Source: JAWVFN01 sp963696625 (GTDB lineage: Bacteria; Actinomycetota; Thermoleophilia; Solirubrobacterales; 70-9). From it: 49,625 bases of DNA. Position 1 is the stretch's first letter, and each line of letters starts with the position of its first letter. Position numbers and translations under genes: made by a program. Under the pieces are notes generated by a model. The model was not told where the DNA came from and made no database searches. It worked only from the letters and a program-made list of their open reading frames with translations. The stretch is from assembly GCA_963696625.1 (NCBI GenBank), contig CAVOKZ010000014.1, forward strand, positions 1 through 49,625, in the 5' to 3' direction. Below are positions 39,065 to 48,215 of this stretch, piece after piece.

Positions 39065-40620
39065 CCGAAACCAAGCCCGCGATCGTCTTCATCGGCTTCA
39101 TGGCAGCGGGCAAGTCAGAAGCGGCGAGGGCGGCCGCGACCCGGCTCGGCGAGCAGCTTCACGACGCCGACGAATTGCTCGAGGCCGAGCTCGGGATGCC
39201 GATCCCGGACTTCTTCGAGGCCGAGGGTGAGGACGCCTTTCGCGAGCGCGAGGAGAAGCTCGTCCTCTCGCTGCTCGACCGCGGCGGCGTGATCGCCCTC
39301 GGGGGCGGCGCCGTCAACAGCGAGGCGGTGCGCGAAGCGCTGGCCGGACATGTCGCGGTGTGGTGCCAGGTCGACGAAGAAGTGGCGTGGGTGCGCGCCC
39401 AGGCCGACGGCGATCGCCCGCTGGCGCGTGACCGCAAGGAGTTCGCGCGCCTGTTCGCCGAGCGCCGGCCGCTCTATGAGGAGCTCGCGCGCGCGATCCT
39501 TCCCGAAGGCGGGCTCGTCACCGCGAACGCGAGCGCACCCTGGCTCGACGCGATGCGCGGAGCGCCGGAAACGCGGATGGCCTGGGCCCGCGCCGCGAGC
39601 GGCTCCTACCCGGCGATCGTCGGCCCCGGCGCGATCTCGCTGCTCGGCGCCGCCGACGGCGAGCGGCGGGCGTTCGTGATCGCCGACCGCGAGGTGCTCA
39701 CCCACCACGAGGGCCTGCTGGGAGAGGCCGAGGCGACGATCGCGATCGACGCCGGCGAGCAGCACAAGACCCTCTCCGAGGCCGAGACCCTGCTGCGGGC
39801 GCTGGCCGAGATGGGCGCGCGCCGCGACGACGAGGTCGTTGCCTTCGGCGGCGGCGTCACCGGCGACCTCGCCGGCTTCGTCGCCGCGACTTACCAGCGC
39901 GGCATCCCGGTCGTCCAGCTTCCGACCACGGTCGTCGCCCAGGTCGACTCGGCCTACGGCGGCAAGACCGGGGTCGACCTGCCCGAGGCCAAGAACTACG
40001 TCGGCGCCTACCACCAGCCGCTGGCGGTGCTCGCCGACCCCTCCGTGCTGGCGACGCTGCCACCCGAGGAGATCGCGGCCGGGTTCGCGGAGGTCGTAAA
40101 GACCGCACTGCTGGCCGGCGGTGAGCTCTGGGAGCGGACGCGCGGGCTCGACTTCGCCGCGCTCGTGCGGGACGGCGGAGAGGAGCTCACCGAGCTGGTA
40201 TTCGAGTGCGCGCGGACCAAGATCGAGGTCGTCGCCTCCGACGAGCGCGACTCCGGTCGCCGCAACATCCTCAACCTCGGCCACACGGTCGGCCACGCGA
40301 TCGAGGTCGCGACCGGGTACGACCGCTACCGCCACGGCGAGGCCGTAGGGCTGGGGCTGCTCGCCGCGCTTCGGCTCTCGGATGCCGAGGAACTGCGCGA
40401 GGAGGTCGAGGCGGTGCTGGAGGCCAACGGCTTGCCGACCACCCTCGACGAGGCGGTGGCGACCGGCGACGTCCTCGAGAAGACCGCGGTCGACAAGAAG
40501 CACACGGGCGCGGGCCTCGGCTTCGTGCTCCTCTCGGAGCCGGGTGAGCCCCGATGGGGCGAGACGGTCGACCCGGATAGGGTCCGCGAGGCCGTGGAGG
40601 AGCTCCATGACAACGCGTAA
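39052..40620 (+). CDS. aroKB: Bifunctional shikimate kinase/3-dehydroquinate synthase
   Basis: The 522-residue protein is a fusion. Residues 1-165 are a shikimate kinase: Walker A G-F-M-A-A-G-K-S at 15-22, D-A-D-E-L-L, A-L-G-G-G-A, and R-P-L with the lid Arg. Residues 170-520 are dehydroquinate synthase: AGEQHKTL, AFGGGVTGDLAGFVAATYQRGI, TTVVAQVDSAYGGKTGVD, zinc ligands in EEIAAGFAEVVK, GHTVGHAIE and YRHGEAVGLG. It therefore carries out two separate steps of the pathway (DAHP to dehydroquinate, and shikimate to shikimate-3-phosphate). GTG 39052 overlaps the aroC end by 13 bases, and aroQ overlaps its own end by 14 bases. Fused forms are seen in some Thermoleophilia and other lineages. Confidence 0.95.
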   Translation: MAEVAETKPAIVFIGFMAAGKSEAARAAATRLGEQLHDADELLEAELGMPIPDFFEAEGEDAFREREEKLVLSLLDRGGVIALGGGAVNSEAVREALAGHVAVWCQVDEEVAWVRAQADGDRPLARDRKEFARLFAERRPLYEELARAILPEGGLVTANASAPWLDAMRGAPETRMAWARAASGSYPAIVGPGAISLLGAADGERRAFVIADREVLTHHEGLLGEAEATIAIDAGEQHKTLSEAETLLRALAEMGARRDDEVVAFGGGVTGDLAGFVAATYQRGIPVVQLPTTVVAQVDSAYGGKTGVDLPEAKNYVGAYHQPLAVLADPSVLATLPPEEIAAGFAEVVKTALLAGGELWERTRGLDFAALVRDGGEELTELVFECARTKIEVVASDERDSGRRNILNLGHTVGHAIEVATGYDRYRHGEAVGLGLLAALRLSDAEELREEVEAVLEANGLPTTLDEAVATGDVLEKTAVDKKHTGAGLGFVLLSEPGEPRWGETVDPDRVREAVEELHDNA

Positions 40621-41056
40621 CCGGGTCGCCGTCATGCACGGGCCGAACCTCGACCAGCTCGGCAAGCGCGACCCCGAGCACTACGGCGAGCTCTCTCTCG
40701 CCGGCCTCGAGCGCCAGGTGCAGACCTGGGCCCGCGAGCTCGGGCTCGAGCCGATCTTCTTCCAGTCGAACCACGAGGGCGAGTTCATCGAGTTCCTGCA
40801 TCGCGCCCCCGAGGCCGCCGACGCCCTGATCGTCAACTCCGGCGCCTGGAGCCATTACAGCTGGGCGATCCGCGACGCGGTCGAGCTCACCGGCCTGCCG
40901 GCGATCGAGGTCCACCTCTCCGACATCTCCAAGCGCGAGGAGTTCCGCAAGGTCTCGGTCTTCGAGGGCATCGTGATCGAGAAGATCTACGGCTTAAAGG
41001 AGCAGGGCTACAAGCGGGCCCTCGAGACCCTCGCCGAGCGGCTCGGCGTCAAGTGA
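40607..41056 (+). CDS. aroQ: 3-dehydroquinate dehydratase, type II
   Basis: This 149-residue enzyme has the type II signature H-G-P-N-L-D-Q-L-G-K-R-D-P-E-H-Y-G, Q-S-N-H-E-G-E, N-S-G-A-W-S-H-Y-S and E-V-H-L-S-D-I with the catalytic His. It removes water from dehydroquinate to make dehydroshikimate. The ATG at 40607 overlaps the aroKB end by 14 bases, and its stop overlaps the GTG of the peptidase gene (GTGA at 41053-41056). The Q-L-G in place of the more common N-L-L-G/M-L-G is a minor variation. Confidence 0.95.
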   Translation: MTTRNRVAVMHGPNLDQLGKRDPEHYGELSLAGLERQVQTWARELGLEPIFFQSNHEGEFIEFLHRAPEAADALIVNSGAWSHYSWAIRDAVELTGLPAIEVHLSDISKREEFRKVSVFEGIVIEKIYGLKEQGYKRALETLAERLGVK

Positions 41057-42135
41057 GCGGCACGGCGATCGCCGCGAGCGGCCGCGCCGGGAAGATCGCG
41101 CATGGCCTCGACGACCTCGACGCCCTGCTCGTCACCGACCTCGTCAACCTCCGCTACCTGACCGGGTTCACCGGCACCAACGGGCTGGCGCTGATCGGCC
41201 CCGAGCTGCGCGTGTTCCTCACCGACTTCCGCTACGTCGAGCGCGCCGAGCAGGAGGTGGGGGAGGGCTGGGAGCGCCCCGAGGTCGGCCGCGAGCTGAT
41301 GCCCCACGTCTTCGAGCGCGTCGGCTCGGGCCGGCTCGGATTCGAGGACGGCCACGTCAGCGTGCGCGAGCTGAAGCAGCTCTCCGAGAAGGCCCCGGAC
41401 TCGGTCGAGCTGGTTCCCGCCGGCGACCGGGTCGAGGCGCTGCGGCGGGTCAAGGACGAGGACGAGCTCGCCTCGATCGCCGAGGCGGCGAAGCTCACCG
41501 ACGACGTCTACACCTGGACGCTCGAGCGCGGCCTCGCCGGGCGCACCGAGATCGACGTCGCCCGCGCCGCCCTTGCACGGATCCGCGAGCTCGGCGCCGA
41601 GCCCTCGTTCCCGCCGATCGTCGCGACCGCCGCCAACGGCGCCCTCCCGCACGCCGAGCCGGGCGAAAGCAAGATCGGCAAGGGCGAGCTCGTCGTCTTC
41701 GACATGGGGGCCCAGCTCGCCGACGGCTACTGCTCGGACTGCACCCGCACCTACGCGACCGGCGACCCCGGCGAGAAGGGCACCGAGGTCTACGAGCTCG
41801 TGCTGCGCGCCCAGGAAGCGGCGCTCGCCGCCGTCCGCGCGGGCGCCGGCGGCAAGGAGACCGACGCGGTCGCGCGCGAGATCATCGCCGAGGCGGGCCA
41901 CGGCGAGCGCTTCGGCCACGGGCTCGGCCATGGCGTCGGGCTCGAGGTCCACGAGAAGCCGGTGCTCTCGGTCGCCTCCGAGGACACGCTCGCCGCGAAC
42001 GAGGTGGTCACGGTCGAGCCCGGCGTCTACGTTGCCGGCGAGCTCGGGGTCCGGATCGAGGACCTCGTCGTCGTCACCGCCGACGGGCACCGCAACCTCT
42101 CGGGGTTGCCCAAGGCCCTGCAGATCGTCGACTAG
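41053..42135 (+). CDS. pepQ: M24 family Xaa-Pro aminopeptidase/dipeptidase
   Basis: The 360-residue protein has a creatinase-like N-terminal domain (about 1-125) and an M24 pita-bread domain with the five metal ligands: F-D-M-G-A...S-D-C-T-R-T (two Asp), G-H-G-L-G-H-G-V-G-L-E-V-H-E (His), V-E-P-G-V-Y (Glu) and R-I-E-D-L (Glu). It cleaves Xaa-Pro bonds of peptides in the cytoplasm. It stands in the common order aroQ-pepQ(-efp), although here the efp gene is 5 kb further on because a minus-strand block intervenes. The GTG start overlaps the aroQ stop. The pepQ name is a family-level choice. Confidence 0.9.
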   Translation: MSGTAIAASGRAGKIAHGLDDLDALLVTDLVNLRYLTGFTGTNGLALIGPELRVFLTDFRYVERAEQEVGEGWERPEVGRELMPHVFERVGSGRLGFEDGHVSVRELKQLSEKAPDSVELVPAGDRVEALRRVKDEDELASIAEAAKLTDDVYTWTLERGLAGRTEIDVARAALARIRELGAEPSFPPIVATAANGALPHAEPGESKIGKGELVVFDMGAQLADGYCSDCTRTYATGDPGEKGTEVYELVLRAQEAALAAVRAGAGGKETDAVAREIIAEAGHGERFGHGLGHGVGLEVHEKPVLSVASEDTLAANEVVTVEPGVYVAGELGVRIEDLVVVTADGHRNLSGLPKALQIVD

Positions 42136-42140
42136 AACCT

Positions 42141-43361
42141 TTAGGCGGGCACGGGCTCGGGCTCGCGCGAGGCGCCCGAGCGCAGCTTCAGCCCGATCAG
42201 CGGGAAGACGCTGGCCGAGATGATCGCCGCCCCGACCAGGCCCGCCGCCGTCGAGGGCTCCATCTCGCCGGCGTCCATCGCCAGCGTCGTGATCGCGACC
42301 ACGAGCGGCAGCTCGGTCGCCGAGTAGAACGCGAGCGCCAGCCGCTCGCGTGCGTCGAGCGCCTTGCGGTAGAGCAGGAGCGCGGGGACCCCGCGGACGA
42401 CGAGGAAGAGGCCGACGAACATCACCAGCTTCAGCATCGCGCTCGAGCTCTCGAACAGCGAGTCGATGTCGAAGCCCATGCCGCTGGTGACGAAGAAGAA
42501 CGGGATCAGCAGCCCGTAGCCGACGGCGGTCACCTTCGATTCGAAGACCTCGACCTCGCGCCCGCGCAACGCCACGCGGGTGATCAGGCCCGCCATGAAG
42601 CCGCCGAGCAGCAGGTCGAGCCCGAGCTCGCTGGCCAGCGCGACCAGCCCGAAGACGAGCACCACCGCGATCCGCACGGGGAGCTGGCTGCTCGACTCGA
42701 GCGAGCGCTCGATCAGCGGCCAGCCGATCGAAGTCCCGCGCACGGCGATCAGGCCGGTGAGGACGGCGAGGGCGATGAAGAGGACGAGGATCAGCGCCTC
42801 GTCGAACGGGTGGCCGCTCGAGAGGAACAGCGTCACCAGCAGGATCGGCCCGAACTCGCCGACGGCGCCGGCCCCGAGCAGGTACTTGCCGAAGCGGCTG
42901 TGGATGTCGTTGTCGTCGCGGAGAATCGGGATCAGCGTCCCGATCGCCGTGGTCGCCATCGCCGAGCCCGTGTAGAGGTAGGAGAGCACGACGCCGGCCG
43001 CCGCCAGCGCACCGCCGAGGCCGTAGGCCAGCACCAGCGAAAGCAGCCAGCCGATCGTCCCGAGCTTCAGCGGCTGTCCGCGAATCCGCTCGAAGTCGAT
43101 CTCGTAGCCGGCGAAGAAGAACAGCATCCCGAGGCCGAGATTCCCGAACAGGTCGGTGGTGTCGTCGACCTGGGCGAGGTCGAGAACCTCCGGCCCGATC
43201 AGGATCCCGAGCAGCAGCTCGAGCACCACCACCGGGATCAGCAGGCGCGGCGCGATCAGCAGCGTCATCACCGAGGCAACCGCCGCCGCGGCGACGATAA
43301 CCAGCAGCGAGGTCTCGTCGATCGCGCTGCTCACTGCCCCGGAGACGAACACCCAGAGCAC
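42141..43361 (-). CDS. CPA2-type cation:proton antiporter (Kef/NapA-like)
   Basis: This 406-residue integral membrane protein has about 12 hydrophobic segments in the Na+/H+ exchanger layout, including G-L-G-M-L-F-F-F-A-G-Y-E-I-D, A-M-A-T-T-A-I-G-T-L-I-P, the G-A-V-G-E-F-G segment and L-L-G-G-F-M-A-G. There is no C-terminal RCK/TrkA-N regulatory domain, so it lacks the nucleotide control of KefB/C. It would exchange Na+ or K+ for H+ at the cytoplasmic membrane. The start is a GTG on the minus strand. It converges on pepQ with five bases between stops. Confidence 0.88.
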   Translation of the reverse strand: MLWVFVSGAVSSAIDETSLLVIVAAAAVASVMTLLIAPRLLIPVVVLELLLGILIGPEVLDLAQVDDTTDLFGNLGLGMLFFFAGYEIDFERIRGQPLKLGTIGWLLSLVLAYGLGGALAAAGVVLSYLYTGSAMATTAIGTLIPILRDDNDIHSRFGKYLLGAGAVGEFGPILLVTLFLSSGHPFDEALILVLFIALAVLTGLIAVRGTSIGWPLIERSLESSSQLPVRIAVVLVFGLVALASELGLDLLLGGFMAGLITRVALRGREVEVFESKVTAVGYGLLIPFFFVTSGMGFDIDSLFESSSAMLKLVMFVGLFLVVRGVPALLLYRKALDARERLALAFYSATELPLVVAITTLAMDAGEMEPSTAAGLVGAAIISASVFPLIGLKLRSGASREPEPVPA

Positions 43362-43427
43362 TCTAAGGACCCGTTCCGCCAGGGGCGTGGCCCTGCGGAC
43401 CTGGCGGGGGCGGGTCCTTAGCCTCCC

Positions 43428-44629
43428 TCAGCGGGCGCTCACGAAGGTTCCCTCGTGGCGCACGCGCTCGCGCGCGTCGCCGTAGCTGCGCGTCTCCCGG
43501 AAGATCATCGCCGACAGCAGCGCGGCCGGGATCGCCAGCGCGATGAGCGCGTCGACGTCGGCGACGAGCGGGAACGCCGCAAGCAGCACGATTGCGAGCC
43601 CGAGTCGCCGCTTGTTGAGCGTGTGGACGTGGCGCCAGCGGAACGCCACCAGCCCGAGCAGGTAGATCGCGAGCCCGCCGAGCAGGGCGAATGAGGGCAC
43701 GGTGTGCAGCGGCTCGTCGACGTGGCCGAGCGTCTTCTTCAGGCCAAGGGCGACGAGGATGATTCCGGCGACCATCGGGAAGTGGACGTAGGAGTAGGAG
43801 TCGCGCGCCATCTCGTTCTGCTCCCTGCCCTTCTTCGCCGCGGCGAGGCGGCGGCCGGCGACGAGCGCGACGACGTCGAAGTAGACCCACCACATGCCGG
43901 CGACGAGCGCGGTCCCGAGCACTGCCGCCACGGCGATCCCGGCGTCGAGCCCGATCTCGGCGCCGACTCCGATCGCGACGATCGACTCGCCGAGGGCGAT
44001 GATGATGATCAGGCCGTGCCGCTCGGCGAAGTGCTCGGGCATCAGCTTCCAGCCCTGGGAGCCGAAGAGGTAGGGCCCGCCCATGTCGAGAGCGAGGGCG
44101 AGCGCCCACAGCCCACCCTGGGCAAGGCCGTCGAGGAACGAGGCGACGATCAGGATCCCGACCCCGATGCCGGTGCTGACGGCGAGCCCGACCACCGAGT
44201 GGCGCAGGTCCGGGTCATCGCGGCTGGTGAGCGCGAACAGCGCGATCTGGCCGTAGCGGACGAAGCCGTAGGCGATCGCGAACTCGAGCCCGAGCTTCTC
44301 CGAAGGCCTGCGGCACGCAGAGCGCGACGATCAGGAACGCCGCCATCGCGGCGAAGATCACCAGCCGCACCGCGCCCTCCTCGGGGTCGACGACGCTCGT
44401 CAGCCAGGCGTAGCCGACCCACGCCCACCACAGCACGCCGAGCACCAGCATCCCCTGGGCGACCCCGGACCAGGTCGGGTCGTCGGCCATCAGCGCGGTG
44501 CACTGGGTGATCGCGAGCACGAAGACGAGGTCGAAGAAGAAGCTCGAGTGGAGTGACCCGCTCCTCTTCCCGGAGCCGGGCGTTCAGCCGCCGGCTTCGC
44601 TCTGTGGACTGTCGGGTGGCGCTCGCCAT
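43428..44629 (-). pseudogene. LtrA family membrane protein, disrupted by two frameshifts
   Basis: Read in three frames on the minus strand, this gives a full low-temperature-requirement-A-like protein of about 399 residues. The first part runs from ATG 44629 (R-E-E-E-R-V-T-P-L-E-L). A shift near 44534-44542, one extra A in GAAGAAGAAG, moves into F-F-D-L-V-F-V-L-A-I-T-Q and on through L-V-L-G-V-L-W-W-A-W-V-G-Y. A second shift near 44299-44303 (CTTCTCCGAAGG) moves into the frame ending at 43428, with H-F-A-E-R-H-G-L-I-I-I-I-A-L-G-E-S. All family motifs remain, so decay, if real, is recent; sequencing errors are an alternative. LtrA function is not known. Confidence 0.75.
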
Positions 44630-44654
44630 CCGGCAATCCTCTCAGGCCGAGGTC

Positions 44655-47126
44655 CTAGCGCTGCTTGTGCTTGTGCTTGCGCTTCCTCTTCGCCTTGCAG
44701 CGCGCCTTCTTCTTCTTCGTCTTCTTCTTGTGCGCGCCGGTCGTGCGCTTCACGGCCCTCGGCTTGCGACGCTTGCACCTCTTCGGCGAGTGGCCGCTCG
44801 AGGCGGGTTGGACGGCTTGGTCGGGCAGCAGCGGCGCCGGGGCGTTCTCGAGGGGCCGGTAGTCGCGGCAGGGCTCGCCGCGCAGGCCGGGGCAGAAAGG
44901 CAATCCGGTCGGTGCAGCGCCGTCGTTGGTGACCGGCAGCAGCAGGCGCGAAGGCATATTCGCTCCGCGGCCGATCGCGATCTGGGCCTGGCCGGCGGGC
45001 TGGGCCTCGGCAAACGACCAGACCGGCTGGTCGTTTGAGGGCGCGCTGATCCTGACCCTGATGCGCGAGCCCGACCGGTAGACGTGGCCCTGGTAGTAGA
45101 GCGGGATCGTGACCTTGACGAACTTGTCGGCGGGCATCGGGGAGATGTCCTCGAGGCGCAGGCTCTGGACGGGCTCGAGCTCGGTGCTCTTGACCGGGTC
45201 GAGCGCGCGATGCTCGGTGCTTACCCAGCCGCCCTGGACGAAGGTCTCCTTGCCGTCGGGCCTGATCTCGCTGATCGTTGCCTGCAGGTCGACGTCCGGC
45301 GCCGATGAGCGGACCCAGACATCCACGGCTCCGCCGCCGAGCACGGTCGTGTCGGAGGCGAGCCGATCGGTGGCGTAGGCGACGGCCGTCCCGGGGGGGT
45401 CCTGGCCCCACTGGTAGTCCGGGAGCGCGCGCCAGAGTCCGCCCGTCCCGGTGTCCCCCGTGAAGTTGGTCATCGGCCGCGCGTCCTGGTCCCAGGTGAA
45501 GCCGTCGGCGGCGGTCCCGCTCTGAGAGTCGGTGAGCGAACCGTGCTCGCCCAGGTACCACGACCGGCCGGTCGTGCCGGCCGGCGGGAATGAGTCATAG
45601 GACCGCTGGAAGCCGGGATAGGGGTTGCCGGGGGTCGAGGAGCCGGCGCCGTTGTCGTAGAGGATCCGGATCGGCTTCTGCGCCTCGAACGCCTTCTTCG
45701 CCGATTTGTAGGTCGGCTTGAGGTTGATCGCGTCGGGCGTCGAGGTCAGTCCGCTGATCCCGAAGACCTCGTCGTAGATGAGCGGCGCCGCCAGGTGGAC
45801 GATCGCAGACTTCAGCAGCGGAGACTCCTTCGCGACGTAGATCTCGAGGAAGTTGTAGAGGCGGTTGAGGTTTTCGGGCATCAGCGAGTCCACATGGGTC
45901 CCGTTGGTGAAGGTGATGAACTTCTTGTTAGTGCCGGTCATCCGCGAGGCGAGGGTGGGGCAGTGCCCGCCCGTCTGCTCGTCGGTCCACTGACAGTTCA
46001 TCAGGGTGGGGACGTTGATCTTGTCCACGAAGGTCGTCGGCGAGAGCGGGTCGGCGACCTCGGGGACGTAGTGGTCGTTGTCGCGGATCTTCTGGACCAG
46101 GTCGGTGGCCTCGGGGTGCAGCGCCTGGTTTGCCTTGCAGAGGCTGCCGGGTCCTTCGGCCGCGATCTGGTCGTTGGCCCAGGGCTGGCCGTCGGGGGCC
46201 GGCTGCGCGTCGTGGACCCGGTCGAGGCCCCAGCTGTAAGCGAAGCCCGTGTTCAGGACGCCGCCGGGGTAGAGCGTCGTCTGAGTCTGGTCGATCACCG
46301 AGAGCGGCGTGATCGCGGCCAGGCTCGGCGGCTGGTGCTGGGCGGTGAAGAGCTGGCTGATGCCGCCGAAGGAGATGCCGAGCAGCCCGACCTTGCCGTG
46401 CTTGACCCAGGGCTGGCGGGCGACGGTCTCGATGATGTCGTAGCCGTCCAGGCCCTGCAGCGGCTCGAAGAAGTCGTACGCCCCGCCCGAGCAGCCCGTT
46501 CCGCGCATGTTGACGTCGACGACGGTGTAGCCCATCAGGTTCGCGAGGAGCGAGATCCCGCTCTCGGGGGCGTCGGGGTCGGCGGTTCCGTAGCCGGAGT
46601 ACTCGATCAGGGTGGGGGACTTGAGGAGCCCCCCCGGGACCGAGCTGAAGATCGGCGGCAGCTCAGGCGCCGGGAGGCCGAGCGCGCCCGTGAGGACGCC
46701 CAGGATCTCACTCGGCGGGTGGACGGCATACGCGAGCTTGACCCCGTCGCGCATCTTCATGTAGCCGTAGCCGTTGCTCGGGATGTCCCCGATCTGCTCG
46801 TCGTAGACGTCGGTCGAGGGCGGCGCATCGGCCTTGGTCAGCACGGTCAGCGCGTCGGAGAGCTCGTTGGTCGTGTCGAGGCGAAGGTGGTAGCCGGCTC
46901 CCGGCGTGACCTCGTGGAACAGCACCCCGCCCAGGGTGTTGGCGTGCCTGCTCGTCACCACCTGGTCGGCGGGCCCGAGAAGCGTCACCTGGGCGCCGGC
47001 TGGGAGGCCGGTCGCGTAGACCTGCTCGACGCTGCCGCGGGCGTCAAACGTTGCGGCGGCCGCACTGCTCGCGAAGACGAGGCTGACGAGGACCGCGATG
47101 AGGGAGCTACCTATTTTTAGCCGCAT
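44655..47126 (-). CDS. Secreted S15/CocE-NonD family hydrolase
   Basis: The 823-residue protein has a signal peptide (about 1-25) and an N-terminal domain of about 80 residues. An alpha/beta-hydrolase follows with nucleophile S252 in G-L-L-G-I-S-F-G-G, oxyanion-type N-M-R-G-T-G-C-S-G-G, and a His in G-T-H-V-D-S. A jelly-roll C-terminal domain of the X-Pro dipeptidyl-peptidase type (about 560-740) comes next. The last 55 residues are strongly basic (runs of Lys/Arg/His). Family members hydrolyse Xaa-Pro peptides, cocaine-like esters or acyl amides; the substrate cannot be told. The basic tail may hold the protein to the anionic cell wall. It is divergent from efp. Confidence 0.87.
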   Translation of the reverse strand: MRLKIGSSLIAVLVSLVFASSAAAATFDARGSVEQVYATGLPAGAQVTLLGPADQVVTSRHANTLGGVLFHEVTPGAGYHLRLDTTNELSDALTVLTKADAPPSTDVYDEQIGDIPSNGYGYMKMRDGVKLAYAVHPPSEILGVLTGALGLPAPELPPIFSSVPGGLLKSPTLIEYSGYGTADPDAPESGISLLANLMGYTVVDVNMRGTGCSGGAYDFFEPLQGLDGYDIIETVARQPWVKHGKVGLLGISFGGISQLFTAQHQPPSLAAITPLSVIDQTQTTLYPGGVLNTGFAYSWGLDRVHDAQPAPDGQPWANDQIAAEGPGSLCKANQALHPEATDLVQKIRDNDHYVPEVADPLSPTTFVDKINVPTLMNCQWTDEQTGGHCPTLASRMTGTNKKFITFTNGTHVDSLMPENLNRLYNFLEIYVAKESPLLKSAIVHLAAPLIYDEVFGISGLTSTPDAINLKPTYKSAKKAFEAQKPIRILYDNGAGSSTPGNPYPGFQRSYDSFPPAGTTGRSWYLGEHGSLTDSQSGTAADGFTWDQDARPMTNFTGDTGTGGLWRALPDYQWGQDPPGTAVAYATDRLASDTTVLGGGAVDVWVRSSAPDVDLQATISEIRPDGKETFVQGGWVSTEHRALDPVKSTELEPVQSLRLEDISPMPADKFVKVTIPLYYQGHVYRSGSRIRVRISAPSNDQPVWSFAEAQPAGQAQIAIGRGANMPSRLLLPVTNDGAAPTGLPFCPGLRGEPCRDYRPLENAPAPLLPDQAVQPASSGHSPKRCKRRKPRAVKRTTGAHKKKTKKKKARCKAKRKRKHKHKQR

Positions 47127-47253
47127 GCCGCCGAGGAGTTAAGCACAGCACGGCGGGTCCCCGTCGCAGTTCCCCCGCGTGAGGCCTGACGTGGGTTATC
47201 CACGCCCGCGGCGCACGCGCCTCACCGCCGTCAAGCCTCTACCCTCCACGGCC

Positions 47254-47814
47254 GTGATCAGCACCAACCAATTCAAGAACGGCACCCACATCGAGGTCGA
47301 CGGGCAGGTCTGGAAGATCGTCGAGTTCCAGCACGTCAAGCCCGGCAAGGGCGGCGCCTTCGTGCGCTCGAAGCTGAAGCGGGTCGCCGACGGCAACGTG
47401 ATCGACAAGACCTTCCGGGCCGGCGAGAAGTTCCGCCCGGTCCACACCGAGAACCGCAAGATGCAGTACCTCTACGACTCCGGCGACATGGCGGTGTTCA
47501 TGGACAACACCGACTACGAGCAGGTCGAGATCCACAAGGACGCCGCCGGCGATGAGATGCGCTGGGTTCGCCCCAACGACACCGTCGACGTCCTCTTCGT
47601 CGACGAGAGCCCGGCCGGAGTCCAGGTCGACAGTGCGGTCGAGCTCGGCGTGACCCAGACCGATCCCGGGGTCAAGGGCGACACCGCCTCCGGCGGCGGC
47701 TCGAAGCCGGCAACGCTCGAGACCGGCGTCGTGGTCCAGGTGCCGCTGTTCGTCGAGGAGGGCGACAAGGTCCGCGTCGACACGCGCTCGGGCGAGTACG
47801 TCTCGCGAGCGTAG
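47254..47814 (+). CDS. efp: Translation elongation factor P
   Basis: The 186-residue protein has the three EF-P barrels, starting with I-S-T-N-Q-F-K-N-G-T-H-I-E-V. The tip loop is K-P-G-K-G-G-A-F-V-R, with Lys32 at the position that is modified in other bacteria. The typical C-terminal part is G-V-V-V-Q-V-P-L-F-V-E-E-G-D-K-V-R-V-D-T-R-S-G-E-Y. It rescues ribosomes stalled on polyproline. The GTG at 47254 is chosen because the first barrel begins at once; an upstream in-frame extension is Arg/Pro-rich and not part of the family. It precedes nusB by four bases. Confidence 0.96.
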   Translation: MISTNQFKNGTHIEVDGQVWKIVEFQHVKPGKGGAFVRSKLKRVADGNVIDKTFRAGEKFRPVHTENRKMQYLYDSGDMAVFMDNTDYEQVEIHKDAAGDEMRWVRPNDTVDVLFVDESPAGVQVDSAVELGVTQTDPGVKGDTASGGGSKPATLETGVVVQVPLFVEEGDKVRVDTRSGEYVSRA

Positions 47815-47818
47815 CCCC

Positions 47819-48205
47819 GTGCGTCGCTCAGAGCAGCGCCGCGACGCCGCCTTCGCCCTCTACCAGAGCGAGGTCACAGATCGCGCGTCCGGGGATCTGC
47901 TCGAAGGCGCCAAGCCGTTCACGCGCGAGCTGGTCGCCGGGGTCGAGGGCGAACGCGAGCAGCTCGACGAGCTGATCTCCCGCCACTCCCGGGGGTGGTC
48001 GCTCGAACGGATTGCACCTCTGGACCGCAACATCATGCGGGTGGCGCTCTACGAAGCCCTGCACCGGGAGGACATCCCGGCCGAGGTCGCGATCGACGAG
48101 GCGGTCGAGCTCGCCAAGGAGTACTGCGGCGCCGACGCCCCCGGGTTCGTCAACGGCGTGCTCGGCGCCGCCCTGCGCGAGTCCGGCTCCGCCACGGCGG
48201 ACTAA
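47819..48205 (+). CDS. nusB: Transcription antitermination factor NusB
   Basis: This 128-residue, all-alpha protein matches NusB: R-R-D-A-A-F-A-L-Y-Q-S-E near the start, W-S-L-E-R-I-A-P-L-D-R-N-I-M-R-V-A-L-Y-E, and V-A-I-D-E-A-V-E-L-A-K-E-Y...F-V-N-G-V-L. It binds boxA RNA with NusE and supports rRNA transcription. It starts at GTG four bases after the efp stop; efp-nusB is a common actinobacterial pair. Confidence 0.95.
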   Translation: MRRSEQRRDAAFALYQSEVTDRASGDLLEGAKPFTRELVAGVEGEREQLDELISRHSRGWSLERIAPLDRNIMRVALYEALHREDIPAEVAIDEAVELAKEYCGADAPGFVNGVLGAALRESGSATAD

Positions 48206-48215
48206 GGTTCCGCTC

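Noticed and set aside
47196..47204. TTATCCACG, similar to a DnaA box, between the S15 hydrolase and efp genes
   Set aside because: A single box with one mismatch and no cluster, AT-rich unwinding region or dnaA/dnaN neighbours; not an origin.
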